Shown in pieces: positions 42,993-52,029 of a DNA stretch of 64,000 nucleotides. Made by a program: the position numbers and the translations under genes. Under the pieces are notes generated by a model. That model had not been told where the DNA came from. It saw only the letters and a program-made list of their open reading frames with translations, and made no database searches. Source of the DNA: Mariprofundus aestuarium (GTDB lineage: Bacteria; Pseudomonadota; Zetaproteobacteria; Mariprofundales; Mariprofundaceae); NCBI RefSeq assembly GCF_002795805.1, contig NZ_CP018799.1:675001-739000 (forward strand). Direction: 5' to 3'. Numbering within the stretch: position 1 is the first letter of the stretch; each line of letters starts with the position of its first letter.

Positions 42993-44426
42993 TCAGCCTT
43001 TGAGCAGTTCGTTCAGGCGTTGATTAACCATACCCGGATTGGCCTTACCGCGCGAAGCTTTCATCACCTGACCGACAAAGAAGCCCATCAGTTTATCTTT
43101 ACCAGCGCGGTAACCAGCCACCTGATCGGGATTGGCTGCCATCACCTCATGGATGATGGCATCAATGGCTCCACTATCAGAGACCTGTTTCAGCCCCTTG
43201 GCTTCGATAATGGTATCGGCATCATCGCCTGATTCCATCATTGCCTCGAATACATCCTTGGCCATTTTGCCGGAGATGGTGTTATCTGCGATACGATCCA
43301 GAAGACCTGCAAGGTGAGCTGCTGAAACGGGAGATTCCGATAGCTCCTTGCCTGCCTCTTTCAGTCGACCAAGCAGGTCATTGGCCATCCAGTTGGCACA
43401 GCGCTTGGGATCAGCCGGATGAGCGGCTACCAGTGATTCGTACCATGCAGCAGACTCAAGAGTCTGGGTGAGAACATCAGCATCGTAAGAGGATAGTCCA
43501 TATTCTATTTCAAAACGTTTGCGCAGCTGTCCAGGTAGCTCAGGCATGCCTGCCCTGATGGCATCTACCTCCTGCTGTGAAACGCGCAGTGGTGGTAGGT
43601 CCGGTTCCGGAAAGTAGCGGTAATCATGCGCTTCCTCTTTACTGCGCATGGAGCGTGATTCACATTTTACCGAATCCCACAGCCGCGACTCCTGTACTAC
43701 TTCACCGCCATCCTCAATGATTTCGATCTGGCGCAGTACTTCAAACTCAATCGCCTGCTTGATAAAGCGGAATGAGTTCATGTTTTTCATTTCAGTGCGT
43801 GTGCCGAATGGTTCGCCGGGACGGCGCACGGAAACATTGGCATCGCAACGGAACTGCCCCTTCTCCATATCGGCACCGGAAACTCCGAGGAAGCGTATCA
43901 GCTGGTGCAGCTGCTTCAGGTAGGCGATGGCCTCATCAGCAGAACGCATGTCCGGCTCGGAAACGATCTCCATCAAGGGTACGCCTGAACGATTCAGGTC
44001 GATGTGTGATACCGCATCCAGCCCCTCATGCATCGACTTTCCGGCATCCTCTTCCATGTGAATGCGGGTAACGCCGAGGCGTTTTTCACCACCATCCTTG
44101 GTGGGGATGTCAATATAACCACCTTCAACAATCGGAACGGCAAACTGGGAAATCTGGTAGCCCTTTGGCAGATCCGGGTAGAAGTAGTTTTTACGGTCGA
44201 ATTTTGATTCCAGATTGATGTGGGCGTTGATCGCCAGACCTGTCAGAATGGTTTTATCGACAGCAACAGTGTTGAGTACAGGCAGCTGGCCTGGCATGCC
44301 GAGGCATACCGGACAGGTCTGGGTGTTTGGTTCTGCGCCAAACTCGGTGGAGCAGCCGCAGAAGGCTTTGGTGTCGGTATTGAGCTGACAGTGTACTTCC
44401 AGTCCGATTACAACTTCCCAACTCAT
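42993..44426 (-). CDS. gatB: Asp/Glu-tRNA amidotransferase subunit B
   Basis: A 477-residue subunit. It has the GatB N-terminus WEVVIGLEVHCQLNTDTKAF, the zinc-type cysteines CGCS and CPVCLGMPGQLPVLN, FYPDLPKGYQISQ and the YqeY-like helical C-terminal tail. It phosphorylates misacylated Glu-tRNA(Gln) or Asp-tRNA(Asn) and presents it for amidation using ammonia from GatA. Start overlaps the gatA stop by 4 bp (ATGA). All expected blocks are present at normal length. Confidence 0.97.
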   Translation of the reverse strand: MSWEVVIGLEVHCQLNTDTKAFCGCSTEFGAEPNTQTCPVCLGMPGQLPVLNTVAVDKTILTGLAINAHINLESKFDRKNYFYPDLPKGYQISQFAVPIVEGGYIDIPTKDGGEKRLGVTRIHMEEDAGKSMHEGLDAVSHIDLNRSGVPLMEIVSEPDMRSADEAIAYLKQLHQLIRFLGVSGADMEKGQFRCDANVSVRRPGEPFGTRTEMKNMNSFRFIKQAIEFEVLRQIEIIEDGGEVVQESRLWDSVKCESRSMRSKEEAHDYRYFPEPDLPPLRVSQQEVDAIRAGMPELPGQLRKRFEIEYGLSSYDADVLTQTLESAAWYESLVAAHPADPKRCANWMANDLLGRLKEAGKELSESPVSAAHLAGLLDRIADNTISGKMAKDVFEAMMESGDDADTIIEAKGLKQVSDSGAIDAIIHEVMAANPDQVAGYRAGKDKLMGFFVGQVMKASRGKANPGMVNQRLNELLKG

Positions 44427-45892
44427 GATTCACCCCCAAATGCTGCAGGAGATCTGGTAGCCCAGTCTGTGGCTCCTTCATAGGCAGCTGCTGCTGAAAG
44501 TACCGTATCTTCACGCCATGCAGGGCCTATCCACTGCAGGCCTACAGGCAGATTATTGGCAAAACCGCACGGTTGTGACAAGCCAGGCAGCCCGGCCAGA
44601 TTAACCGCGATGGTGAAGATGTCTGACAAATACATGGTCAGCGGATCATCTGTTTTCTCGCCGAGTCTGAAGGCAGGAATTGGCGATGTTGGTGTGGCAA
44701 TGATATCGACCTGCTCAAAGGCTTGAATGAAATCTTGCTGAATCAGTGTGCGTACCTGCTGGGCTTTTAGGTAATAGGCATCGTAATAGCCCGATGAGAG
44801 AGCAAAAGCACCGGTCAGAATACGGCGTTTTACCTCTGAGCCGAAACCTTCATCACGGGAGCGGGTGTACATATCAAGTAGGTCTTCCGGGTTCTCACAG
44901 CGGTGTCCGAAACGTACCCCATCATAGCGCGACAAATTGGCTGATGCCTCAGACGGTGCAATAACATAATAAGCTGCAACTGCATGCTCTGTGTTTGGCA
45001 GACTGATATCAATGATCTCAGCTCCCAGCTCTTCACATTTCTTCAGTGCTGCCTCTACGGATGCGCGAACCTCTGCATCCATACCATCGACAAAATACTC
45101 TTTCGGCTTGCCGATTTTCAGCCCTTTCATATCGCGTGATTCACAGGCTGCAAGCCAGTCGACGGCGGGAGCGTCGGCAACGGATGTTGCATCGCGGGGG
45201 TCATGGCCTGAAATAGCGGCGGTAATCATGGCGCTGTCTTTTACAGTGCGCGTCATCGGCCCTGCCTGATCAAGGGAGGAGGCGAATGCGATGATGCCGC
45301 GACGTGATACACGACCATAGGTTGGTTTCAGGCCGGTAATGCCGGTGAGAGCCGCAGGCTGGCGAATAGAGCCGCCGGTATCTGTGCCAAGGGCTGCAGG
45401 CGTAAGTGCTGCTGCTACTGCAGCTGCAGAGCCGCCGGATGAACCACCGGGGATACAATTGGTATCCCACGGGTTGCGGCAGACGCCAAAAGCTGATGTT
45501 TCAGTAGATGAACCCATGGCGAACTCATCCATGTTGGTTTTACCCACCAGTACAGCACCGGCTTCTTTCAGTTTTGTAATCACCTCTGCGTCATAGGGTG
45601 CATGGAAATCTTTAAGGATATTTGAGCAGCACTGGGTTGGACCGTCCTGTGTGCAGAAAATATCTTTGACTGCAATCGGCAACCCTTCCAGTGGGCGAGC
45701 ATCATGTTTGGCACGGTATTTGTCGGATGCTTCGGCCTGTGCCAATACGTGGGCCGGGTCGATATGAACAAAAGCATTCAGTGTGTCGTTAAATGCAGCA
45801 ATGCGGTCAAGGTAGAGCTGGGCCACTTTAACGGCAGTGGTTTCGCCGCTGTTTAAGCGGCTCTGGATGTCTGATAACGAAGAGTATGGCAT
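44423..45892 (-). CDS. gatA: Asp/Glu-tRNA amidotransferase subunit A
   Basis: A 489-residue amidase-signature enzyme that releases ammonia from glutamine. The catalytic Lys lies in LPIAVKDIFCT, the Ser-cis-Ser pair in GGSSGGSAAAVA and GTDTGGSIRQPAA. It is 3 bp after gatC and overlaps gatB. The presence of GatCAB indicates that this organism makes Gln-tRNA and/or Asn-tRNA by the indirect route. Confidence 0.97.
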   Translation of the reverse strand: MPYSSLSDIQSRLNSGETTAVKVAQLYLDRIAAFNDTLNAFVHIDPAHVLAQAEASDKYRAKHDARPLEGLPIAVKDIFCTQDGPTQCCSNILKDFHAPYDAEVITKLKEAGAVLVGKTNMDEFAMGSSTETSAFGVCRNPWDTNCIPGGSSGGSAAAVAAALTPAALGTDTGGSIRQPAALTGITGLKPTYGRVSRRGIIAFASSLDQAGPMTRTVKDSAMITAAISGHDPRDATSVADAPAVDWLAACESRDMKGLKIGKPKEYFVDGMDAEVRASVEAALKKCEELGAEIIDISLPNTEHAVAAYYVIAPSEASANLSRYDGVRFGHRCENPEDLLDMYTRSRDEGFGSEVKRRILTGAFALSSGYYDAYYLKAQQVRTLIQQDFIQAFEQVDIIATPTSPIPAFRLGEKTDDPLTMYLSDIFTIAVNLAGLPGLSQPCGFANNLPVGLQWIGPAWREDTVLSAAAAYEGATDWATRSPAAFGGES

Positions 45893-45895
45893 GGT

Positions 45896-46174
45896 TTATT
45901 CGATCACCTTCGGCACAACGTAGAGGCCGGATTCTGTTTTTGGCGCTGGAGCCTGCAGCTCATCGCGACGGTTGCTGTTGGTAACAATATTGGCGCGCAA
46001 CGGCATGGCAGCATCATGAGGGTGTGCAGTTGGTGCCACACCGTCGGTATCGACCTTGCTCAGCTGTTCAACATAACCAAGAATGCTGGAAAGCTGGGGG
46101 CCAAGCTCTGCGGCCTCGTCATCGGTCAGGCGAATGCGGGAGAGCATTGCCACTTTTCTTACATCAATTTCCAT
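45896..46174 (-). CDS. gatC: Asp/Glu-tRNA amidotransferase subunit C
   Basis: A 92-residue stabilising subunit that wraps around GatA and GatB. KVAMLSRIRLTDDEAAEL, ILGYVEQLSKVDTDGVAPTA and the Arg-containing PLRANIVTN are the usual blocks. It is the first gene of the gatCAB operon, which ends with the AsmA-like gene. Its upstream region carries a long inverted repeat (46191-46262). Confidence 0.95.
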   Translation of the reverse strand: MEIDVRKVAMLSRIRLTDDEAAELGPQLSSILGYVEQLSKVDTDGVAPTAHPHDAAMPLRANIVTNSNRRDELQAPAPKTESGLYVVPKVIE

Positions 46175-46190
46175 TGTCTAGCCTCTCACC

Positions 46191-46262
46191 AACGCGCACG
46201 GGATTTTTCCATTTCGCGATATGAAACAGACAATCACGGGATGGAAAAAGCCCATGCGCGTT
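46191..46262. repeat. 22-bp inverted repeat upstream of gatC
   Basis: Left arm 46191-46212 and right arm 46241-46262 match as inverse complements at 20 of 22 positions, with a 28-base spacer. It lies 17 bp upstream of the gatC start and would fold in the gatC leader. It could be a leader attenuator or the remains of a small MITE. Confidence 0.55.
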
Positions 46263-46391
46263 ATTATTCTGTTTCAAATTCAAATCGCTGCGAAGCATAG
46301 CCAGAATCTGCTTTCGACTCCACCGGCAGCTTAGCAGAAAAATATGCTAGGGTGGCGCAACGCCATCAGCAGTAGAAGGGGATATTTCGTA

Positions 46392-46940
46392 TTGAAGACT
46401 GTGTTGCGGCTCTTTTGCCTGTTTCTGATTTTATGTGCAGCCGGATGTGCTGCACACCAGCCTCTTTCAGCTGACCGGGAGCAGCAGAAGATCGATGCGT
46501 TAACCCGTGATCTTCTTTCGCTGCACAGCTCGATCGACAGGGGTTCTGCACGCATGGTTGCGCGAACTGCCGTGTTATATTCAAGAGAACTGGCGGATAG
46601 ATACGGGGTTACCGGTTCGCCGCGTTTTCATAACCTGCTGGTAAACGTAGGCCTGAAAGAGAGGGGGTTGTGCTACCAGTGGACAGATGACCTGTTGGTA
46701 AGGTTAAAGAGCCTTGGTGTCAGGCTGTTTGATTTTCACTCTGCTGTAGCGCATCGGGACAGTGACCTGCGCGAGCACTCTTCTGTGGTGGTCACCCCTC
46801 ATGGCACCGCTTTCGAAACCGGTATCATGCTGGATGGTTGGCGCTACTCCGGCGATCTCTACTGGTCGGCTGTACAAGACGACAGCTACGAGTGGTCGCA
46901 GCGCTATCCGAATCTTCAACAGCAAACAGGTTCGCTTTAA
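46392..46940 (+). CDS. Putative outer-membrane lipoprotein
   Basis: A 182-residue protein counted from TTG 46392, which has AGAAGGGG upstream and gives a compact lipoprotein signal: LRLFCLFLILCAAGC, with the lipobox ending at Cys about 19. An ATG at 46344 would add 16 residues. The mature part is soluble (SLHSSIDRGSARMVARTAVL, FHNLLVNVGLKERGLCYQWT, LKSLGVRLFDFHSAVAHR) and ends GDLYWSAVQDDSYEWSQRYP, a pattern seen in small conserved lipoproteins. I do not recognise its function. It is divergent from gatC. Confidence 0.65.
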   Translation: MKTVLRLFCLFLILCAAGCAAHQPLSADREQQKIDALTRDLLSLHSSIDRGSARMVARTAVLYSRELADRYGVTGSPRFHNLLVNVGLKERGLCYQWTDDLLVRLKSLGVRLFDFHSAVAHRDSDLREHSSVVVTPHGTAFETGIMLDGWRYSGDLYWSAVQDDSYEWSQRYPNLQQQTGSL

Positions 46941-47037
46941 CGCGGCGGGTATTGGTGATTACAACCTGGCACATGTCACACTATAATAATGGTAACTGAG
47001 AAGATTTGTCCTGAACGTGGCTGCGAGGTGATGAAGG

Positions 47038-47688
47038 ATGGTCAGAAAATTACGCTTGAAAGTGCATCCGGCAGAAGTAGAGAAGGTTCCACCTGTAGAA
47101 GGGTCAACACCTCTTGCTGAGGGTGAGGATGTTATCGAAGAAACCTCTGCCGGAGGAGAACACGAGGATGAGTTCGGGGTCTATAATATCAGCGAGTTGA
47201 ATGTCGCCGATTCGACAGGCAAAGAGTCCTCCTCCTACAAGGTCAGGCAAACAGTGATCGGGCTTGCTATCGCACTGCTTCTGATCTGGCTGGTGTGGCC
47301 AGCTGGAGAAGAGACTCCAGCTCCTGCAAAATCTGTGGTCGAGGAGGAGGAAGGTAGAGCTGTTGCTGAAGCTTCGGGAGAACGGCTGACCGTAATGCTT
47401 TCGATCGGCAATGTCAGGAGTAAGCCAAGTGCGGGGGCAGATGTGCTGTTCCAATTGGAAAAAGATGCAGTGGTCACCAAGCTGGATACAAAATGGGGTT
47501 GGCACCAGATTCGCTTGGATGACGGGAGAACCGGATGGGCCTACCAGAGTTTGTTTATGGAACCGGAACCCGCTCCGGCAGACCCAGAGGCTAAGGCGGC
47601 CCCTGACGGTGCGGCGGCAAACGAAGAAGGTGCGGGTGATTCAGAGCCAATCAAGCAGCCAGAAGATCCGGGGGCAGCACAGCAATAA
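47038..47688 (+). CDS. Membrane-anchored bacterial SH3-domain protein
   Basis: A 216-residue protein. An acidic N-terminal 75 residues precede one membrane helix (about 76-90, IGLAIALLLIWLVWP). After a Glu-rich linker a bacterial SH3 domain covers about 115-180: LSIGNVRSKPSAGADVLFQL, then WGWHQIRLDDGRTGWAYQSLF. The tail is Pro/Ala/Glu-rich and disordered. Known: SH3b domains bind cell-wall peptides. Probable periplasmic display on a single inner-membrane anchor (inference). Confidence 0.75.
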   Translation: MVRKLRLKVHPAEVEKVPPVEGSTPLAEGEDVIEETSAGGEHEDEFGVYNISELNVADSTGKESSSYKVRQTVIGLAIALLLIWLVWPAGEETPAPAKSVVEEEEGRAVAEASGERLTVMLSIGNVRSKPSAGADVLFQLEKDAVVTKLDTKWGWHQIRLDDGRTGWAYQSLFMEPEPAPADPEAKAAPDGAAANEEGAGDSEPIKQPEDPGAAQQ

Positions 47689-47740
47689 CCATGTTTCTGG
47701 TGTTCTCTGTAAACGCTGATCTCATGGAAGGAGCAGACGA

Positions 47741-48352
47741 ATGAGCTTTCTAACCCAACGACCTCTACTGCTGCCGCTGTGTATCCTCCTTCTCTGCTGC
47801 TCTTCACAAACAGAACTTCCTAGATTGACACCAGAAGCCGTGATTCTTGCTTTCGGTGATAGCCTGACCTACGGCTCAGGCGCAAGGGCGGAGCAGGCCT
47901 ATCCTGCAGTGCTTAAGAGGTTAACCGGCCACAAAGTGGTGAATGCCGGTGTTCCTGGTGAAGAGACAGAAGACGGACTTAAACGGTTACCTGATGTGCT
48001 CGATGAGCTGCAGCCGGAACTGCTGATTCTCTGCCATGGCGGCAATGACCTGATCAGGAAAAGGGGAGAGGAGCAGGCGGCAGCCAACCTGCGGAGCATG
48101 ATTGTGGCGGCACGGAAGCGCGGTATTGCGGTGCTGCTGATTGCTGTGCCCAAACCGGGTGTTCTGTTTTCAGTTCCTGAGTTTTATAAGTCGATCTCTG
48201 CAGAGATGCATATTCCAATTGAGCAGAAGGTGCTGGCCGATGTGCTATCCAGAAGATCACTGAAATCCGATGCGATTCATCCCAATGCTGAGGGGTACCG
48301 GCTTATGGCCGAAGCGGTGTACCGGCAACTGGTGGAAGCCGGAGCTCTGTAG
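47741..48352 (+). CDS. GDSL/SGNH arylesterase (TesA-like)
   Basis: A 203-residue exported esterase. The signal peptide ends in a lipoprotein-like LLLCCSS. Catalytic blocks are FGDSLTYGSGA (Ser), NAGVPGEET (Gly), CHGGNDLIRK (Asn) and DAIHPNAEGY (Asp-x-x-His). It hydrolyses thioesters or aryl esters in the periplasm. ATG follows GGAAGGAG. Full length for the TesA type. Confidence 0.9.
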   Translation: MSFLTQRPLLLPLCILLLCCSSQTELPRLTPEAVILAFGDSLTYGSGARAEQAYPAVLKRLTGHKVVNAGVPGEETEDGLKRLPDVLDELQPELLILCHGGNDLIRKRGEEQAAANLRSMIVAARKRGIAVLLIAVPKPGVLFSVPEFYKSISAEMHIPIEQKVLADVLSRRSLKSDAIHPNAEGYRLMAEAVYRQLVEAGAL

Positions 48353-48420
48353 CGGGCTGGGGTGCATGCTGCTATAATGATTCTGTTACCGGATTGCTGG
48401 ATCCGGAGCAGGAGGTCATC

Positions 48421-48915
48421 ATGAATCCATTGTCTTTTGTTTTTCTGAGTGCGTTGATGTTGTCCTCATACCCTGCACTGGCTGCACATCCCGATGCTCC
48501 CTCAAAAAAAGTCGGAACGTTGACCTGTAAAATACTGCCCCATGCTGGCATCAACCTGCTGATTCATTCAACTAGGGATATCCGCTGTGAATTCGAGATG
48601 CTTGAGGATGGGGTGATAGAGCGATACAAGGGCGAAACGGGTATCGGCTTTGGTCTTGATGTTGCTTTCGCGAGGGGTTCGGTATTGATCTATTCGGTTC
48701 TTGCAGATCATTTCAAACAGAATACCAACCAGTTGGCAGGAAAGTACTCCGGAGCCAGAGGCAATGTCACTACGCTTGGCGCAACGGTTGGTGATTCCGC
48801 GCCGATTGAGAAGGATGACGGTACGATTTCCCTGCAACCGATGAGTGTCCAAAACAAGGGTGTCGGGGCCACACTCGGCTTTAGCTATATCTATCTGGAA
48901 CCAGACAGTCAGTAA
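48421..48915 (+). CDS. DUF992 family exported protein
   Basis: A 164-residue protein with a signal peptide (cleavage after LAAHP or ALA). The mature part fits DUF992: VGTLTCKILPHAGINLLIHS, FGLDVAFARGSVLIYSVLAD, LAGKYSGARGNVTTLGATVG and ISLQPMSVQNKGVGATLG. Predicted small periplasmic beta protein of unknown role. ATG 48421 is preferred because GGAGG lies 5 bases upstream; the frame is open to 48394. Confidence 0.78.
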   Translation: MNPLSFVFLSALMLSSYPALAAHPDAPSKKVGTLTCKILPHAGINLLIHSTRDIRCEFEMLEDGVIERYKGETGIGFGLDVAFARGSVLIYSVLADHFKQNTNQLAGKYSGARGNVTTLGATVGDSAPIEKDDGTISLQPMSVQNKGVGATLGFSYIYLEPDSQ

Positions 48916-48924
48916 GTGGCGGAA

Positions 48925-49239
48925 TTAACTTCCTGAGTCTGTCACCGACTCAAATATCTCGAGCTTCGAGGGGGCGATAAACCACTCTTTCGGTGTCTGT
49001 CCCGCCTTTTCATGTGCTTTGCGGAAGGAGTCCGATTTCGTCCATGCTTCAAATGCGCTGCGTGACTCCCACGTGGTCATCACCACATGCTGATTTGATG
49101 TGGCAGATTCAGGCCTTAATACGGCGTTGCGGATAAACCCCGGTTCACCATCAACCAATCCGGCGCGCTGCCTGAAGCGCTCCTCGAAATCTTCCCAGTG
49201 ATCAGGGTCAATGGTAAAACGGTTCATGGTAACAAACAT
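48925..49239 (-). CDS. Antibiotic-biosynthesis-monooxygenase (ABM) domain protein
   Basis: A 104-residue ferredoxin-like-fold protein: MFVTMNRFTIDPDHWEDFEE, then the pattern GLVDGEPGFIRNAVLRPES, VMTTWESRSAFEAWTKSDSF. This is the IsdG/ABM family layout; some members degrade heme, others quinones, and many are uncharacterised. The start follows GAGGAG. It is 9 bp downstream of the alpha/beta hydrolase gene and is probably co-transcribed with it. Confidence 0.8.
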   Translation of the reverse strand: MFVTMNRFTIDPDHWEDFEERFRQRAGLVDGEPGFIRNAVLRPESATSNQHVVMTTWESRSAFEAWTKSDSFRKAHEKAGQTPKEWFIAPSKLEIFESVTDSGS

Positions 49240-49248
49240 ACTTTCTCC

Positions 49249-49956
49249 TCAGTGCTGTAAAATCCACTCGCCAATATCCCGATAGACGGGCAGTACATCA
49301 AAGCGAATCCGGGTTCGCAAGGGGTTAAACCAGAAGTCGCGACGAATAAGTTCAAAGTGGTCGCAGGGCAGGGTGGCAATATGATCGCCCCACCGGCCTG
49401 AGGCTACGGAGACCTGGCTGTCGTTGTCGCCCTCTATTTTCTGGATGCATCGCCCATAACGGCGGACGATCCAAGGCTGCTCATCTACGGGACGTTTTGC
49501 GGTATAGCTGCGGTAAATGATATGCGATTGATCGGGGGTGATTTTATTGAAACGCTGCAACTGATTCATTGTCAGGGAGTGGATGCCAGCAAACAGCCTG
49601 AAAGGGGAGATATGGCAGCAGACATGATCAGCGGCAGAAGAGCCCCGGTGCGGTGTGGCTAGCGTTGTCAGGCTGGCTACCTTCGCGGCTCCGTTGAGAT
49701 GGTTGATCCAGTAACGGGCATCGACTCCGCCCATTGAGTGGGCAACCAGGTGCAGTGGCCCCTCTTCATCCTGCAGTTGGTGGGAAAGGGCGTTGGCACG
49801 TTGCTCCAGAGATCCTGCCCATGGCAGGCTGGGAACAACAACCCGAAGACCCATTGCCTCGTGCAGCTGACGCACATCCTGGAAATACTCCAGCCACAAC
49901 AGCTTTCTAAAACCGAACAGGCCGTGGATCAGAACGACCGTCGGTTGTACGTTCAC
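49249..49956 (-). CDS. Alpha/beta-hydrolase, lipase-like
   Basis: A 235-residue cytoplasmic lipase/esterase. The oxyanion region is VVLIHGLFGFRKLL, the nucleophile elbow LVAHSMGGVDAR (Ser about 99), and a late DHFELIRR supplies the probable His. No signal peptide is evident. Its start overlaps the purF stop by 4 bp, so it is translationally coupled to purine synthesis by position only. It resembles triacylglycerol lipases of the LipA type, but the substrate is unknown. Confidence 0.83.
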   Translation of the reverse strand: MNVQPTVVLIHGLFGFRKLLWLEYFQDVRQLHEAMGLRVVVPSLPWAGSLEQRANALSHQLQDEEGPLHLVAHSMGGVDARYWINHLNGAAKVASLTTLATPHRGSSAADHVCCHISPFRLFAGIHSLTMNQLQRFNKITPDQSHIIYRSYTAKRPVDEQPWIVRRYGRCIQKIEGDNDSQVSVASGRWGDHIATLPCDHFELIRRDFWFNPLRTRIRFDVLPVYRDIGEWILQH

Positions 49957-51386
49957 TGCTTCTTGTTAAGGATCTTCAGCAGGGATAGTTGAGGTGAGCG
50001 TGGGCCTTCAATGGCAACCGGATAGTCGCCTGAGAAGCAGGCGTCACAGTGCATATCGCGAGGTTTACCAACCGCACGGTACATGCCATCGAAACTGACA
50101 AAGGCCAGCGAGTCAGCACCGATTGCTTTGCGCATCTCTTCCAGATCCATTTTGTTGGCCATCAGCTCATCGGCATCGGGTGTGTCTACCCCGTAAAAAC
50201 AGGAAAATTTGGTTGGCGGGCTGGAGATGCGCATGTGAATCTCTGCTGCACCTGCTGCACGCACCATTTCGACAATCTTGCGACTGGTGGTGCCACGTAC
50301 GATTGAGTCATCTACCAGCACCACGCGCTTGCCCCTGATCAGTTCCCGGTTGGGGTTAAGCTTCAGTTTTACGCCGAAGTTGCGGATCGACTGTTTGGGT
50401 TCGATAAAGGTGCGTCCGACATAGTGGTTACGGATCAAACCCATCTGGAACGGGATGCCTGATGCCTCGGCATAGCCCATGGCGGGCGGTACGCCGGAAT
50501 CCGGTACGGGAATTACCAGGTCGGCCTCTGCTGGGGACTCCTTGGCCAGTTCCACGCCAATCTGATAGCGCGCCTTGTAGACGTTGACACCCTCAAGGGT
50601 GGAGTCGGGGCGTGCAAAATAGACATATTCAAAGACGCAGAAGTGAGGTTTGCAATCATTGCCCAGTGGTTTGTAGCTGGTCAGGCCGGTCTCTTCGATG
50701 ACAACCATCTCACCCGGTTCGACATCACGTACATACTTGGCGCCGATCAGATCGAAGGCGCAGGTCTCCGATGCCAGTACCCATGATTCATCCAGTTTTC
50801 CGAGTACCAGCGGACGGATGCCATCGCGGTCACGGACACCGACAAGCCTCTTCTCCACCAGCACGAGCAGCGAGAAGCCGCCTGCCAACTGCCTGACTGC
50901 CTCGGTTAGGCGCTCAGTCATGGTTGCGGCCTTGCTGCGGGCTACCAGGTGGATAAGCACCTCGGTATCGGATGTGGACTGGAAGATCGAGCCCTCTTTC
51001 TCAAGCTGTTTACGCAGCTCTGGTGCATTGACGATATTGCCGTTGTGGCACATGGCGATGCCGCCATGGGCATATTCAAACGAAAATGGCTGGCAGTTAC
51101 GCAAGCCTGAGTCACCGGATGTGGAGTAACGCACATGGCCAATACCGTGCCTTCCCTGGAGTTCCTTGATTTCCGATTTATGGAAAATATCAGCAACAAG
51201 ACCCATGCCGCGATGGCTGTGAAAGCTGTGACCATCGGTGCATACAATACCGGCAGACTCCTGGCCGCGATGTTGTTGTGCATAGAGGCCGAGATAGGTC
51301 AGGTTGGCAGCTTCCGGGTTATCAAATACGCCGAATACCCCGCACTCGTCGTGGAAATGATCGTTCTTGTCGCTTTCAAGACTCAT
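49953..51386 (-). CDS. purF: Amidophosphoribosyltransferase
   Basis: A 477-residue enzyme of de novo purine synthesis that converts PRPP and glutamine to phosphoribosylamine. The nucleophile Cys follows a short acidic propeptide (DHFHDECGVFGVF), and the PRPP loop is VVLVDDSIVRGTTSRKI. The cysteines in HFCVFEYVYF, KFSCFYG and HCDACFSG fit the Fe-S cluster ligands of the Bacillus-type enzyme, unlike the E. coli form that lacks the cluster. It is followed by the lipase-like gene and preceded by cvpA 7 bp away. Confidence 0.96.
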   Translation of the reverse strand: MSLESDKNDHFHDECGVFGVFDNPEAANLTYLGLYAQQHRGQESAGIVCTDGHSFHSHRGMGLVADIFHKSEIKELQGRHGIGHVRYSTSGDSGLRNCQPFSFEYAHGGIAMCHNGNIVNAPELRKQLEKEGSIFQSTSDTEVLIHLVARSKAATMTERLTEAVRQLAGGFSLLVLVEKRLVGVRDRDGIRPLVLGKLDESWVLASETCAFDLIGAKYVRDVEPGEMVVIEETGLTSYKPLGNDCKPHFCVFEYVYFARPDSTLEGVNVYKARYQIGVELAKESPAEADLVIPVPDSGVPPAMGYAEASGIPFQMGLIRNHYVGRTFIEPKQSIRNFGVKLKLNPNRELIRGKRVVLVDDSIVRGTTSRKIVEMVRAAGAAEIHMRISSPPTKFSCFYGVDTPDADELMANKMDLEEMRKAIGADSLAFVSFDGMYRAVGKPRDMHCDACFSGDYPVAIEGPRSPQLSLLKILNKKQ

Positions 51387-51393
51387 GGATGCC

Positions 51394-51990
51394 TCATTGT
51401 GTACTGTTTTCCAGGATTGCTTTCAATGCTTCCTGATCTTTGACCGGGATTGTCATGTTTTTCAGGTGGGTGTTGCTGCTCTGTGGGGAGGCCTGTTTTG
51501 CTGCCCCCTGTCGTGAGAATGGGTAACCTTCGGGGATTACACCGCCGAGCATTTCGCCCAGTTCAATGGCATAGGGGGTGAGCATACTCTTTTTCAGCCA
51601 TGGAGAATCGGGTTTGGCATAGGAGGTGTAAACGAGAAAGGTGAGCGCAATCAGCAGCATGCCACGGGCTGCGCCAAAAAAGATACCCAGTGTACGATCG
51701 GTTGCGGTAAGGGCTGCCAGGTCAACCAGCCGGCGGATAAGGGCACCAATCAGGCCAACCAGAATCATAACGACAATGAATACAAGGGCGAATCCGGCGA
51801 TATCAGCTATGGTTGCATTGGTGATCCAATCTCCGAGGAAATCACCGGCGCGTCCGGAGAGGCGGCTGGCAGCCAGGAAAGCGAGGACAAGGCCAATTAG
51901 GGAGATCACCTCGCGCACAAATCCGCGCCAGAGAGAAAGAACCATCGAGAGCCCGACAATTGCAATCAGAATATAATCAACAAAATTCAA
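51394..51990 (-). CDS. cvpA: CvpA family membrane protein
   Basis: A 198-residue inner-membrane protein with four probable membrane helices (about 5-24, 28-48, 63-85 and 104-122) and a soluble tail. The N-terminal NFVDYILIAIVGLSMVLSLW, then GFVREVISL, is typical of CvpA. It is immediately upstream of purF, the classic cvpA-purF arrangement, in which CvpA influences envelope homeostasis. Confidence 0.92.
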   Translation of the reverse strand: MNFVDYILIAIVGLSMVLSLWRGFVREVISLIGLVLAFLAASRLSGRAGDFLGDWITNATIADIAGFALVFIVVMILVGLIGALIRRLVDLAALTATDRTLGIFFGAARGMLLIALTFLVYTSYAKPDSPWLKKSMLTPYAIELGEMLGGVIPEGYPFSRQGAAKQASPQSSNTHLKNMTIPVKDQEALKAILENSTQ

Positions 51991-52029
51991 TGTTGTTGCC
52001 CTCTATTTTATCCGTACCCGAAATCATAT

